Positions 24,502 through 32,964 of a stretch of 64,000 nucleotides of DNA are shown here, piece after piece. Position numbers and translations under genes: made by a program. The DNA is taken from NCBI GenBank assembly GCA_035443885.1, contig DAOMNO010000012.1, positions 1 to 64,000 of the forward strand. The letters run 5' to 3'. Below the pieces are notes generated by a model. It was not told the DNA's origin. It did no database searches and was given only the letters and a program-made list of their open reading frames with translations. Source of the DNA: DAOMNO01 sp035443885 (GTDB taxonomy: Bacteria; Planctomycetota; Phycisphaerae; Phycisphaerales; SM1A02). Numbering within the stretch: position 1 is the stretch's first letter; each line of letters begins with the position of its first letter.

Positions 24502-25593
24502 TCATCGGGTCTCCCCAGTGAAATCGGCTTCGGTCACGAATCGCCGGTTCACCCCATCCCATACCGGACGCAATTCCGCTCCAACAAGCCAATGCTGAAG
24601 GTTGTCCCCAACATCACCGACAAGAGGAACTGCCGTATGGACTGATCGACCGTCCAAGTTGAGGCGATTCTCGCCAACTCTGTAGCCAATGTAGAATCGC
24701 GCATCTGACACAGACATGCCTTCCCCGGGTGTCGGTCGAAAATCGCACGGATCGAACTGATACGGTTCAGCAGAAGCCAGCCTGATCCGCTCAAGCACCC
24801 AATAAGGCGATTCTCCGTTGATCTGCATGCTCGCTTCGCCGCCTAGTGAAATTCTGCGCCCCGCGATCACTTCCGTTGGATCAAACCGCACGCGAATAAT
24901 AATCACAACATCCGCATCTTCTGCCTTGAGACTTGGAGTGCGGCCGATCGCTTCAGCCTCAATCAGCTCAACGCGATCCCCAATCCGCTTCGCACGCAGA
25001 CGATGGCGGACTTCGGGATATCCCGGTCGAGGCCATGACCACTCCGTGGACCCATCATCAAGCAGAGCAGGCGATGGCCTCGACGCGGCCAGCATGTCCG
25101 CATGGCTTGTCATTTCAGGGAACTGCCACACCCGCCATCCCTGCCACGATAAATGAAAGTCATGCGTGTGAGCAACGTCTGGTCGAACATCGATTTGCAT
25201 CGTGCTTGAATCACCCTGAACATGGACTGTTCTGAACTCGGCTCCGTTCCACGACGAGACACGGACATCTTTCATCTGCGCGTCGTTTGATTCTGCACGT
25301 TCAACGAATTCACGTCGAATGCGGTATGCACTGCCAAGATAAACCGTTTCGTAACGCACTTGTTGCCCGAAGTACTGAGGTTCGGTTGCGGAGGCCGGGA
25401 TATCGAACGCACTTTCGCCAAACACATCCACATGAAGGTGAAGCAGGAGACCGCGGAGCTGCTCATCCCGATCCTTCAGTGCCGCCAACATCTCATCTGT
25501 GGAAATGATCCCACCATGGCCAAGCGCAGCAATCCCCTTCATCGACATCGCAGCCATTACAAACCTGAGCCAGAAAGGTGAAACAACTCGCAT
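24502..25593 (-). CDS. exported protein of unknown function
   Basis: 363 residues with an N-terminal hydrophobic segment (MRVVSPFWLRFVMAAMSMKGIAAL) that looks like a signal peptide. The mature region is beta-rich and of the kind that reports fitted or averaged surface quantities (YETVYLGSAYRIRREFVER, FHLSWQGWRVWQFPEMTSH, EDADVVIIIRVRFDPTEVIAG). I do not recognise a family. GAAGGG precedes the ATG by 6 bases. Its TGA overlaps the ATG of a signal-peptide frame that probably belongs to the DUF1573-like protein, so the two are likely co-translated. Confidence 0.65.
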   Translation of the reverse strand: MRVVSPFWLRFVMAAMSMKGIAALGHGGIISTDEMLAALKDRDEQLRGLLLHLHVDVFGESAFDIPASATEPQYFGQQVRYETVYLGSAYRIRREFVERAESNDAQMKDVRVSSWNGAEFRTVHVQGDSSTMQIDVRPDVAHTHDFHLSWQGWRVWQFPEMTSHADMLAASRPSPALLDDGSTEWSWPRPGYPEVRHRLRAKRIGDRVELIEAEAIGRTPSLKAEDADVVIIIRVRFDPTEVIAGRRISLGGEASMQINGESPYWVLERIRLASAEPYQFDPCDFRPTPGEGMSVSDARFYIGYRVGENRLNLDGRSVHTAVPLVGDVGDNLQHWLVGAELRPVWDGVNRRFVTEADFTGETR

Positions 25594-25602
25594 GTTTGCC
25601 CT

Positions 25603-25662
25603 TCAACTTACAGTTGACATCGCTTCGGCCAGCAATTTGGCGCATTCACTGGAACTCTTCAT
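25603..25662 (-). CDS. possible 19-residue leader ORF
   Basis: GTGAGGATAAAAATC precedes an ATG, giving a good ribosome binding site, and the frame encodes MKSSSECAKLLAEAMSTVS before TGA. It ends nine bases before the next ATG, whose own ribosome binding site (GAAGGG) overlaps the stop. It could be a leader peptide for the exported protein that follows. It may equally be chance. Confidence 0.2.
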   Translation of the reverse strand: MKSSSECAKLLAEAMSTVS

Positions 25663-25694
25663 GATTTTTATCCTCACGGGGTTCCGGATGAACG

Positions 25695-25711
25695 TTGCCA
25701 CCATGTGGCAA
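25695..25711. promoter_or_regulatory. 17-bp palindrome, operator-like
   Basis: TTGCCAC-CAT-GTGGCAA is a perfect 7-bp inverted repeat in the upstream region of the exported-protein gene at 24502. No T-run follows on either strand, so a regulator binding site is more likely than a terminator. The 25594-25845 gap holds only this, a possible leader ORF and the terminator at 25770. Confidence 0.35.
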
Positions 25712-25769
25712 TCGGCGATTAATGTACCCCCCCGACCCGTCAAGTCGCTACACAAGGAAAAGTTCTACG

Positions 25770-25810
25770 AAAAACAGCGGGCCGCTCCCACCGGGCGGCC
25801 CGCTGTTTTT
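25770..25810 (-). terminator. terminator after the tyrosine recombinase (bidirectional form)
   Basis: A 12-bp stem (ACAGCGGGCCGC with its complement, 9-base loop) is flanked by A-run and T-run on both sides. On the minus strand it ends with TTTTT and lies 36 bases past the recombinase stop. Confidence 0.9.
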
Positions 25811-25845
25811 CATGCGTTTGTGATGGATCGACTGGCAATCCGCGA

Positions 25846-26907
25846 TCAGGACGCCTCAGCGCGCGGGTGCGCCTGGTCATAGGCCTGACGCTTACGCTGC
25901 GTGGAGAGATGTGTGTACACCTGCGTCGTCGAAAGCGATTGGTGGCCCAGCAGTTCCTGCACCGAGCGCAAGTCCGCGCCGTTATCCAGCAGGTGCGTCG
26001 CAAAGCTGTGGCGGAGCGTGTGCGGGCTGATGTCTGGATCAAGACCGGCCTGCGTCAGGTACTTGCTCACCTTTCTGCGGACTGAACGAGTTGAAAGGCG
26101 GCCGCCGTGCTTGTTGATGAACAGCGGTTTACCAGGATCAGAAACGACGCCGCTTTCATTCTCATGCCGATGCAACATGCCGACGTAGTGAACGATCGCA
26201 GCCATTGCGTGCGAGCCGAGTGGCACGATACGTTCCTTGCGCCCCTTGCCTCGCACAATCAGCGCCTGGCCGGTCTCGTCCACTTCACCCCGATTGATGC
26301 CGACGAGTTCGCTCACGCGGATGCCGGTCGAATACAGCGTTTCAAGAATCGCGCGATCACGTGCGCCCAGAAGGTCTCGATCATCCGGGGCGGCAAGCAG
26401 ACGCTCGACCTGCTCCACGTCGATCGCTTTCGGCAGGCGCTTGTTCTGGCGCGGCGTGCGGATCAACAGCATCGGGTTTGCCTTCACGATGTTCTGCTTG
26501 TCCATCCAGCGGTAGAACGACCGAAGCGTGGCGATCTTCCGCGCCATCGTCGCAGCAGAATATTCGTGCGATTCGAGTGAATGCAGGAAGCTGCGAATGA
26601 GGTTCACGTCGGCGTCGATGATCGCATCGGTTGCCGTTACCACCAGCGTGCCAGCGACGGATTTCTCCGCACCGCTTGCGTGCTGACGCTGCCGGGCGCG
26701 GAACGCTTCCAGCTCCTGCTGAGGCGTGGCGTTGACGCTGCGCTCTTCGGTCAGAAACTCGACAAACTGGCGCAGATCGACGCCGTAACAACGTGATGTG
26801 TACGGGCTGAAGTGCCGCTCATCGAGCAGATAACTCAGGAACTGCTCAATGACGGGCAGCACCGGCTGGTTTGAATTGGTGTCGTTCTTCGCGTTGTGGC
26901 TCATCAT
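25846..26907 (-). CDS. XerC/XerD-type tyrosine recombinase
   Basis: 353 residues. Chromosome-dimer-resolution type: N-terminal SAM-like core-binding domain (FLSYLLDERHFSPYTSRCYGVDLRQFVEFL...RKIATLRSFYRWM) and catalytic domain. Catalytic residues are complete: R197 (STGIRVSEL), K221 (GKGRKERIVPL), H296 and R299 (HTLRH), H322 (LLGHQSLSTTQ) and nucleophile Y331 (VYTH). An insertion of about 40 residues (roughly 55-98) lies within the N-terminal domain, making it longer than the usual 300. The frame is open upstream to 27198, but ATGATG at 26907-26902 with GAGG upstream fits the family start. No integrase context is visible, so a housekeeping XerC or XerD is more likely than a phage enzyme. Confidence 0.92.
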   Translation of the reverse strand: MMSHNAKNDTNSNQPVLPVIEQFLSYLLDERHFSPYTSRCYGVDLRQFVEFLTEERSVNATPQQELEAFRARQRQHASGAEKSVAGTLVVTATDAIIDADVNLIRSFLHSLESHEYSAATMARKIATLRSFYRWMDKQNIVKANPMLLIRTPRQNKRLPKAIDVEQVERLLAAPDDRDLLGARDRAILETLYSTGIRVSELVGINRGEVDETGQALIVRGKGRKERIVPLGSHAMAAIVHYVGMLHRHENESGVVSDPGKPLFINKHGGRLSTRSVRRKVSKYLTQAGLDPDISPHTLRHSFATHLLDNGADLRSVQELLGHQSLSTTQVYTHLSTQRKRQAYDQAHPRAEAS

Positions 26908-26918
26908 TGCCTCTGCTT

Positions 26919-27155
26919 TCAGTGAAGTCCGATGACGGTATCGCTCGACTGGAATCGCTCGAGCTGGTGACGAATGACCGCTGCGTCCGCGCGATCCAGG
27001 CCCGACCACGGCGCACGCGAAAGCGCATCGACGTGGTACAGCAGTGCGGCTTCGTCGCCGCGACCCCATGAAAACGCCCATCGCCGACCGCTCTTGATGA
27101 GCACGAGGCGGCTGAGGCCGTTTGCGTCTGTCTGAATGGGGATATTCTGGGCCAT
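26919..27155 (-). CDS. small conserved-looking protein upstream of the recombinase
   Basis: 78 residues, MAQNIPIQTDANGLSRLVLI then KSGRRWAFSWGRGDEAALLY. No signal peptide or membrane segment; acidic-basic mixed and soluble. It ends 11 bp before the recombinase start and probably belongs to the same transcript. An ATG 33 bases earlier is also in frame. I do not recognise the family. Confidence 0.5.
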   Translation of the reverse strand: MAQNIPIQTDANGLSRLVLIKSGRRWAFSWGRGDEAALLYHVDALSRAPWSGLDRADAAVIRHQLERFQSSDTVIGLH

Positions 27156-27194
27156 AAGTGGTTCTCGGCGGACGCCGATGACCACCATCGGCCA

Positions 27195-27959
27195 TCAACG
27201 TCTCGGACTTTCCTGAACTATCGGACTCAATCGCATTTGCTCATTTTTGAGCAGATCATGCAGCAGTTTGAAGCTCACAAATTGTGCGTACATGTCCATG
27301 CGAACGAGGTAGATGTCTTTGCCGTAGGCACTTCGAGGCTCCGATCGCCCCTGTGCGTAGCTGTTCAGCCACGCCAGCGTTTCATGGTTTGAGGCGTCGA
27401 AAATGCCCGCAGCCTGTGATCGCACCGTGGGGGATGCGAACCCGCCGGGCGAGTATGCGTCGCTTGCGGATCGACTGAGCGCACGGGTGTCGAAGGCCCC
27501 CGCCGAGCGACCGGACTCGCTCGTGTGCAGTTCGATCGCGGCACCGAGCGTCATCGGGCGGTACGGGTTGTACGCCGTAACCGTGCCCACAATCAGCCCG
27601 TCAACACCGAGGAGATTAAGGAGCGCAGCCGCATCTGCCTGTGATTGCACTGCTGGCATCTCCAACTGGCGCATCGCTGCGATCACACGGTTCACCGGAA
27701 TCGAATTCAGCCCGTGCGCTTCCTGAATCTGATAGGCAAAGGCGTCTGCGATTCGCGCAGTATCCACCAGTGATGTGCCCGATTCATTCAGAAACGGCGC
27801 GACGGCCCAAACCTGGTCTCGCTCATATGGCGCCTTGAGCATGACCGGCTGCACCAGCCGCTCCTGCGCGCAGCCCATCAGCGCGACGACGAACCACAGT
27901 GCCAGCATCGCTGCACACTGCAAAGACCTGCTTCCGTACATGGACGGCACACTTGTCAT
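27195..27959 (-). CDS. lipoprotein with CsgG/TolB-N-like fold
   Basis: 254 residues. The N-terminus has a lipobox, VVALMGCAQE, after a hydrophobic stretch, so it is predicted to be lipid-anchored. VWAVAPFLNESGTSLVDTARIADAFAYQIQ and LLGVDGLIVGTVTAYNPY resemble the alpha-beta fold shared by CsgG-like and GNA1162-like outer membrane lipoproteins: a PF-x-N-xS loop followed by a helix, then a G-x-V-T-x-Y strand. The central part is Ser/Ala-rich. It may act in the envelope, but the exact role is unknown. It lies 40 bp upstream of the small gene at 26919. Confidence 0.65.
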   Translation of the reverse strand: MTSVPSMYGSRSLQCAAMLALWFVVALMGCAQERLVQPVMLKAPYERDQVWAVAPFLNESGTSLVDTARIADAFAYQIQEAHGLNSIPVNRVIAAMRQLEMPAVQSQADAAALLNLLGVDGLIVGTVTAYNPYRPMTLGAAIELHTSESGRSAGAFDTRALSRSASDAYSPGGFASPTVRSQAAGIFDASNHETLAWLNSYAQGRSEPRSAYGKDIYLVRMDMYAQFVSFKLLHDLLKNEQMRLSPIVQESPRR

Positions 27960-28098
27960 GGCATCATGCCCATTGTGAAGCGAACTCCGTTCGCTCGTGA
28001 ATCCTCCTCACAGTCGAATATCGGCTTGCGGGAGGGAATGTCTTTCGATACCTGCCGGGCCGCGTTGTTTGCGCAACCCGTTTCATGCAGCACGCTGC

Positions 28099-29322
28099 TT
28101 ATGGCGTGTGCCGATCATCTGCTCCAACAAACTCTCGCCCTGCGGGACGCATCAGCTCCAGTGAACGATCCATCGACGCGGCCCAGATGTTGTCCGTGCC
28201 GGATCGATTGGAGACAAAGTAAATCCGACCATCAGTGGACCAAACCGGCTGAAAGTTGCCGAACTGGCTGTCTGTCAGCTTCAGGCGGCCCGTTCCGTCC
28301 ACATTGATGACCCACACATCTGACTGGTCCGGTCTCGCGGAAGTATCAGAATCGGGATCAAGCACTGTGACGAACACGATTCGTCTGCCATCGGGGGACC
28401 ATGACGGGTTGATTGTTGCTGCATTGGCTGCGGAGACGATCTCTGTGGGATTCCGCGCTTCGCCGTTGACAAAGTCAATGGTCCAGATGCCGTGCAGGCG
28501 GCTGCCGCGCTGTCGCGGCCTCTGGAACAGAATCTTGTTGCTGGCGACATCGGGGGACCAGCGCGGGAACATGCCATAGTCGAGAAAGTGTCGCACGCCG
28601 GGGCTATCGACCTTTGCAACCCAGATTTCCCACCTGCCGGACTGCGAAGACAGCTTGCAATACGCGATCATGGTTCCATCAGGGGACCAAGTCGGATGAA
28701 TCTCGTTATCTGCGTCATTGGTAACCTGAACGGGCGGGGCGCCATCAATCGTCGTAATATAGATGTCCCATTTGCCCGCGCGGTTTGACGCGAACGCGAT
28801 TCGCTGGCCGGACGGATCAAACGCAGGCATCGCGTCATCGCCGGGGTCCGATGTCAGTTGGGTAACCGTCGAGCCGTTGACGGCTTTTATATAAAGATCT
28901 GATGCTTCGCGATGCATGGTGGATGCAAACGCGATGCGCGTGCCGGTACGATCGACCGCGGGGTCAAAGCACGAGCCTTCCGTGGCAAAACTCACCTGTG
29001 AAAGACTGCCTCGCCCTTCCGGCTGAGAAAGGTTCTGGCCATCGGTCGGCGAGAATTCGCCATACAACCGCACCAGAGCCGCGCCGTTCGCGGTGGGAGT
29101 TGAGGACACCGGTACCGACTGCGTCGGCTCAGCCGACTGATTGATTCGCGAAGCTTGATGTGTTCGCTGCGTATTGGATGACGATGCGCTCGGCTGCGCG
29201 TTGCTCGGCGAGGTTGAAGCGCATCCCGTCAGTGCCACCGGTGCAAACCATGCAGCAGCAAAGAGACCGGCAGACATCTTGATTCGACGGACGTTGCAGA
29301 GACTCGGTTGAACCTGTGGCAC
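28099..29322 (-). CDS. TolB-like beta-propeller lipoprotein (PD40/WD40 repeats)
   Basis: 407 residues with a lipobox (VALTGCAST) after KMSAGLFAAAWFAP. A Ser/Gln-rich linker of about 60 residues is followed by PD40 repeats: DRTGTRIAFAST, DPSGQRIAFASNRAGKWDIY, WSPDGTMIAYCK, WSPDVASNKILF, WSPDGRRIVFVTV, WSTDGRIYFVSNRSGTDNIW. This is the TolB/DPP6-type propeller that usually binds a partner in the periplasm. A GTG start with GGAG 8 bases before it is chosen; an ATG at 29277 would shorten the n-region. The gap to the lipoprotein gene at 27959 is 139 bp. Confidence 0.85.
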   Translation of the reverse strand: MPQVQPSLCNVRRIKMSAGLFAAAWFAPVALTGCASTSPSNAQPSASSSNTQRTHQASRINQSAEPTQSVPVSSTPTANGAALVRLYGEFSPTDGQNLSQPEGRGSLSQVSFATEGSCFDPAVDRTGTRIAFASTMHREASDLYIKAVNGSTVTQLTSDPGDDAMPAFDPSGQRIAFASNRAGKWDIYITTIDGAPPVQVTNDADNEIHPTWSPDGTMIAYCKLSSQSGRWEIWVAKVDSPGVRHFLDYGMFPRWSPDVASNKILFQRPRQRGSRLHGIWTIDFVNGEARNPTEIVSAANAATINPSWSPDGRRIVFVTVLDPDSDTSARPDQSDVWVINVDGTGRLKLTDSQFGNFQPVWSTDGRIYFVSNRSGTDNIWAASMDRSLELMRPAGREFVGADDRHTP

Positions 29323-29648
29323 GGGAAAGCTCCACGCCGCGACCGTCTATCCCCAAGGACGAATGTCGCGCGAGATTCTGATGGCCGCTGCGGCTCCGCC
29401 GAACCTGGCTCACCATGCAGAACACAACGATTCAGGGCGGCACCCGCCCCGCTGCCGATCACATGACCGGCAAGCCCCTTATCGGACGATCTCCGCCATC
29501 CGCTTGAGTGCTGCTGAGCGCGCACAGACGAATATCTCTTTTTGCGCCACTTGGGCAAAATCCTGTTGTGAGCATGATTTATCGTGGTATCTTCCACAGG
29601 CTGCCGCCAGAAGGGACGCCCCGATCGGCGTGGCACCATTGGAGAAAG
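29323..29648. other. divergent intergenic region
   Basis: This 326-bp gap separates the TolB-like gene (minus) from the FG-GAP gene (plus). A weak sigma-70-like pair for the plus strand is TTGTGA (29566-29571), 16 bases, TATCTT (29588-29593). No RNA gene or supported small frame is seen. Confidence 0.35.
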
Positions 29649-31376
29649 ATGCAGATGTCGTCACAGTTGAACCCCACCCCGGTCCGGCTTCTCGCTGCCG
29701 TCGCAATGTCGCTCACCCTCAGCCAGGTTTGCCTCGCGCAGCAATTCATCAACGAAACGGCCACGCGCTTCCCCGCTCAGCCTACACTGGAATGGACGAA
29801 CCAGCTCACCATCGGCGATCTCGATAACGATGGCGACCTCGACATCGTCTTCGCCAATGGCGGCAACTTCAGTTCCGCAGGCACGCCGCAGTTCGTGCGC
29901 GTGTTCATCAACGATGGTACGGGTGTGTTCACCGATGAATCCGCCACTCGCATGGGTGGACATACCGGCTTATATCGAGGCGTTGAACTCGGCGATGTGG
30001 AGAACGATGGTGATCTCGATATCCTCCTTGTGCCCGACTTCGGCGGCCGCGTTCGACTTTTCCGCAACGATGGCAACGGCTTCTTTAGCGATGCCACCCT
30101 GCTTTCGCTGCCCACGCTTCTTGTAAGCAGTTCACGTGGTCAGTTCGGCGATATCGACAACGACGGCGACCTTGATATCTATGTCGTCAACGGTGGCGCC
30201 ACCAACCGCTTCGGCTGCGGAAACAGCCGCATCCTCATCAACAACGGCGTCGGCATCTATACGGATGAATCCGCCCTGCGCCACCCACCGGGAACCATCT
30301 GCGGCCCAATGGATGCCATCTTCGGCGATGTGAACAACAACTTCAACATCGACATTCGCGTGGCGGCCCTCGGCAACAACAACTCCAAGCTCTACATCAA
30401 CGACGGCGCTGGCTTCTTCACCAACGCCTCCGCCACCGTTCCCGCCGACTCAACCTGCTATTCCTATGACTTCGGCGACATCAACGGCAACGGCATGATC
30501 GACATGTTCGGCGCAAACGCACTGCCCGGCAACAGCTCCGACATGCTCATTCGCAACAACGGCGACGGCACGTGGACCAACGTCAGCGGTCAGATTTCGC
30601 CCAACCCGAACGTCGATGACAACGATTCCAAGTTCTTCGACTATGACAACGACGGCGATCTCGACCTCATCGTCGCACGCATTGGCGGAACGCCGGAGCG
30701 CATCTACAACAATGACGGCAACGGCAACTTCACTCAGGTCAACGGCCTCATTTCCAACGTCATCGACTCAACAATGGATATCATGGTCGCTGACCTCACC
30801 GGCAACGGAAAACTCGACATCGTTACCGGGCAGGGCGAATCCGGCGCGAACTACCAGAACAAGATTTACATCAACTACGGCCCGGCGGACACCATCCCGC
30901 CCACCATCGGGCGCACGGAGCAGCAGGAAGATACGCTCGACAACGACGGGCCGTACATCATCCGTGCCTCAATCACGGATGGCATGAGCTCCGACCGGAA
31001 CTTCTTCGATAAAGGCATCTTCCTCAACTACTCGCACAACGGCGGCAAGACGCAGCAGGTGCCCATGCGTTACAGCGGCGGCACGATCTACCGTGCTGCA
31101 CTCCCCGGCCAGCCCAACGGCATCGTCGAGTACTACGTTACCGCAATCGACTATGCAGGCAATCTCGGCACTGGCCCCACGCTTTCGTTCCGCGTCGGCC
31201 CCAAGACCACGCTCGGCGACCTGAACAACGACGGCCATGTCGATGTGCTCGACCTGTTGATTCTGCTCGGCGCATGGGGTGATTGCCCGCCGAAGCAACC
31301 CTGCCCTGCCGACCTTAACAACAGCGGCACCGTCGATGTACAAGACCTGCTGATCCTGCTCGGCAATTGGGGATAA
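29649..31376 (+). CDS. secreted FG-GAP/VCBS repeat protein with C-terminal dockerin
   Basis: 575 residues. A signal peptide (LLAAVAMSLTLSQVCLA) is followed by seven or so FG-GAP/VCBS repeats with calcium-loop motifs such as GDLDNDGDLDIVFA, GDVENDGDLDILLV, GDIDNDGDLDIYVV, YDNDGDLDLIVA and DLTGNGKLDIVT, an integrin-alpha-like beta-propeller. A linker domain with fibronectin-like character (IRASITDGMSS...GGKTQQVPMRYSGG...VEYYVTAIDYAGN) precedes two dockerin halves, LNNDGHVDVLDLLILLGAWG and LNNSGTVDVQDLLILLGNWG. The first four bases after GGAG decide between ATG 29649 and ATG 29655; the frame also stays open upstream. Likely a cell-surface or extracellular binding protein. Confidence 0.88.
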   Translation: MQMSSQLNPTPVRLLAAVAMSLTLSQVCLAQQFINETATRFPAQPTLEWTNQLTIGDLDNDGDLDIVFANGGNFSSAGTPQFVRVFINDGTGVFTDESATRMGGHTGLYRGVELGDVENDGDLDILLVPDFGGRVRLFRNDGNGFFSDATLLSLPTLLVSSSRGQFGDIDNDGDLDIYVVNGGATNRFGCGNSRILINNGVGIYTDESALRHPPGTICGPMDAIFGDVNNNFNIDIRVAALGNNNSKLYINDGAGFFTNASATVPADSTCYSYDFGDINGNGMIDMFGANALPGNSSDMLIRNNGDGTWTNVSGQISPNPNVDDNDSKFFDYDNDGDLDLIVARIGGTPERIYNNDGNGNFTQVNGLISNVIDSTMDIMVADLTGNGKLDIVTGQGESGANYQNKIYINYGPADTIPPTIGRTEQQEDTLDNDGPYIIRASITDGMSSDRNFFDKGIFLNYSHNGGKTQQVPMRYSGGTIYRAALPGQPNGIVEYYVTAIDYAGNLGTGPTLSFRVGPKTTLGDLNNDGHVDVLDLLILLGAWGDCPPKQPCPADLNNSGTVDVQDLLILLGNWG

Positions 31377-31405
31377 GGTTCTCCGTCCCATCTCATTGTC
31401 TTCTT

Positions 31406-31447
31406 CTTCAAGCGGGAATGATTCCAGTGAATCACTCCCGCTTGAAG
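31406..31447 (+). terminator. large hairpin after the FG-GAP/dockerin gene
   Basis: CTTCAAGCGGGA pairs with TCCCGCTTGAAG and extends through ATGATTC/GAATCAC with one mismatch, leaving a 4-base loop (CAGT). CTTT follows on the plus strand. It begins 30 bases after the stop codon. Confidence 0.6.
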
Positions 31448-31578
31448 CTTTGCGCCACTTCTTCATACCATCCCAGTATGGCACGCCGGCGCAATTCGAT
31501 TTGATCCCAATGTACTTGCCCGCGTGTTCCGTGATGTCTGCTCAACGACACAACATGCGACCGTGAGGCCTTCAACCC

Positions 31579-32019
31579 GTGCACCAGCCTGCCGACAACA
31601 TGCCGTTCCACTCTCGCGTGCGAACAGTCATGATGGCAGGCATCTGCTATTTTGCATTGGTCTATGCTGCGGGATTTGTGCTCGGCATCATCCGAACGTT
31701 CGCCGTTACACCCCACCTGGGCGAGCGATGGGCTGAACTGTTGGAAATGCCGATCATGCTGGTCGTCATTGTGCTGGCGTCGCGACTCGTCATTCATCGT
31801 TTTTCGTGCGGCGCAGCCTTGATGAATCGCGTTTTCATCGGGGCGATCTCGCTTGCATTCTTGGCGGCCGCAGAGGTTGCGGGCATCTGGTTGCTGCGCG
31901 GTCAATCCATCGGCGAATCCATAGCGGAACGCGATCCCATCTCAGGGATCGCGTTCCTGCTCATGATGCTCGTGTATGCACTCGCTCCGCTTTTCGTGCG
32001 ACGATCGCTTCCCTCATAA
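31579..32019 (+). CDS. small four-helix membrane protein of unknown function
   Basis: 146 residues with four hydrophobic segments: VMMAGICYFALVYAAGFVLG, MPIMLVVIVLASRLVI, VFIGAISLAFLAAAEVAGIW and SGIAFLLMMLVYALAPLFV. Between the first and second comes the charged stretch IRTFAVTPHLGERWAELLE. Similar small membrane proteins are widespread in bacteria but have no assigned function. GTG at 31579 has GAGG 10 bases upstream; an ATG at 31600 is the alternative. It ends four bases before the convergent pseudopilin gene. Confidence 0.65.
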   Translation: MHQPADNMPFHSRVRTVMMAGICYFALVYAAGFVLGIIRTFAVTPHLGERWAELLEMPIMLVVIVLASRLVIHRFSCGAALMNRVFIGAISLAFLAAAEVAGIWLLRGQSIGESIAERDPISGIAFLLMMLVYALAPLFVRRSLPS

Positions 32020-32023
32020 GCGA

Positions 32024-32872
32024 TCAATCCTCATCCGTGGCGGGTCCGAGCGGATCCCATGTCAGTGTCGTTGTGTTCCAATCGCCATTCGGCTCACCGG
32101 GGTCGCGCGTGCCCTGCACATTCGTCGTCGCGATCTCGTTGAGCACATGGCCCACGTGCGCATCGGCGAAGAGCATATGCCCGCCGCGGAAGTGCCTCGC
32201 TGCGAACCGCTTCCAGTCCGACCGATGGCGATTGAGCAAGCGATCGTAATGCGGATCGTCCGAATACAGCTCCGACTTGTCGGTCCGCATCTCAACCATG
32301 AAGATCGTCTTTTCCGGCTGGCGCATCATGTTCATGCGCATGCGCGCTCGATACTGCGCTTCCGTGCTCGACATGCCGTTGGATTCCATGCGCAGCTGCA
32401 GGGTGTTGTTGAGCTGTGAGTTGGGCACGTAGCAGAAGAAGAACTCGCGCCCCTGCCCGACGTATGGTGCATCAAGCGGCGCGACCGCAGCGGGGTCGAT
32501 GAAAATGCTCGTGCTGTCCGGTGGCATCGGCACATGCGATCCATTCGCCACCGCTTGGTCATGCAGTTCACGATACGGCTTCTCACCGACGAACTGCGGC
32601 AGCGCGTTCGCCCACCAGTCCGTCGTGCTGAAGTTGATCGCCATCTGATTCGCGTTCTTACGCCCTTCATAAGGAAACGTCTCTTTATAGAGATTGGCGT
32701 ACATCGTCATGGCCAAGCCCCACTGACGAAGGTTCGACATGCTTTTCGTCGCGCGTCCGCTGGCGCGGACCGACATGAGCGCGGGCATGAGCAGGCCCAT
32801 CAGCAGCGCGATGATGGCCAGCACGACCAGAATTTCCACGATCGTGAACGCACGTGTGCGAGAACGTCGCAT
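32024..32872 (-). CDS. DUF1559-like type II secretion pseudopilin
   Basis: 282 residues. The N-terminus MRRSRTRAFTIVEILVVLAI is a prepilin signal: basic leader, cleavage before Phe, E at +5, then a long hydrophobic helix. The C-terminal half has RHFRGGHMLFADAHVGHV, corresponding to the H-x-G-G-xN-VLFADGHV motif of the planctomycete pseudopilin-like families. Dozens of paralogues of this kind are usual in planctomycete genomes. GGAG lies 9 bases before the ATG. It follows the lamin-tail/dockerin gene by 92 bp. Probably a cell-surface fibre or secretion-pseudopilus component. Confidence 0.88.
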   Translation of the reverse strand: MRRSRTRAFTIVEILVVLAIIALLMGLLMPALMSVRASGRATKSMSNLRQWGLAMTMYANLYKETFPYEGRKNANQMAINFSTTDWWANALPQFVGEKPYRELHDQAVANGSHVPMPPDSTSIFIDPAAVAPLDAPYVGQGREFFFCYVPNSQLNNTLQLRMESNGMSSTEAQYRARMRMNMMRQPEKTIFMVEMRTDKSELYSDDPHYDRLLNRHRSDWKRFAARHFRGGHMLFADAHVGHVLNEIATTNVQGTRDPGEPNGDWNTTTLTWDPLGPATDED

Positions 32873-32920
32873 GAGTGTTGCTCCGGAGAAGGCAGAGGAG
32901 AAATCAAGCAGAAAGAGGAG

Positions 32921-32942
32921 CGGAGTCGATTTCTCGACTCCG
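32921..32942 (-). terminator. hairpin between the lamin-tail gene and the pseudopilin gene
   Basis: CGGAGTCGA pairs with TCGACTCCG over a 4-base loop. On the minus strand it is followed by CTCCTCTTTCTGCTTG, moderately pyrimidine-rich. It may end or attenuate the upstream transcript. Confidence 0.5.
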
Positions 32943-32964
32943 TCCCGTGTGTCATTTCAAGGCT

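Noticed and set aside
25846..27198. Recombinase as a phage or island integrase
   Set aside because: No att-like repeat, excisionase or phage genes nearby. The tRNA-Lys is over 2 kb away and not disrupted.
31200..31376. Repeated dockerin coding units as a CRISPR-like or tandem DNA array
   Set aside because: The repeats are in frame, encode calcium-loop modules and lack uniform spacers.
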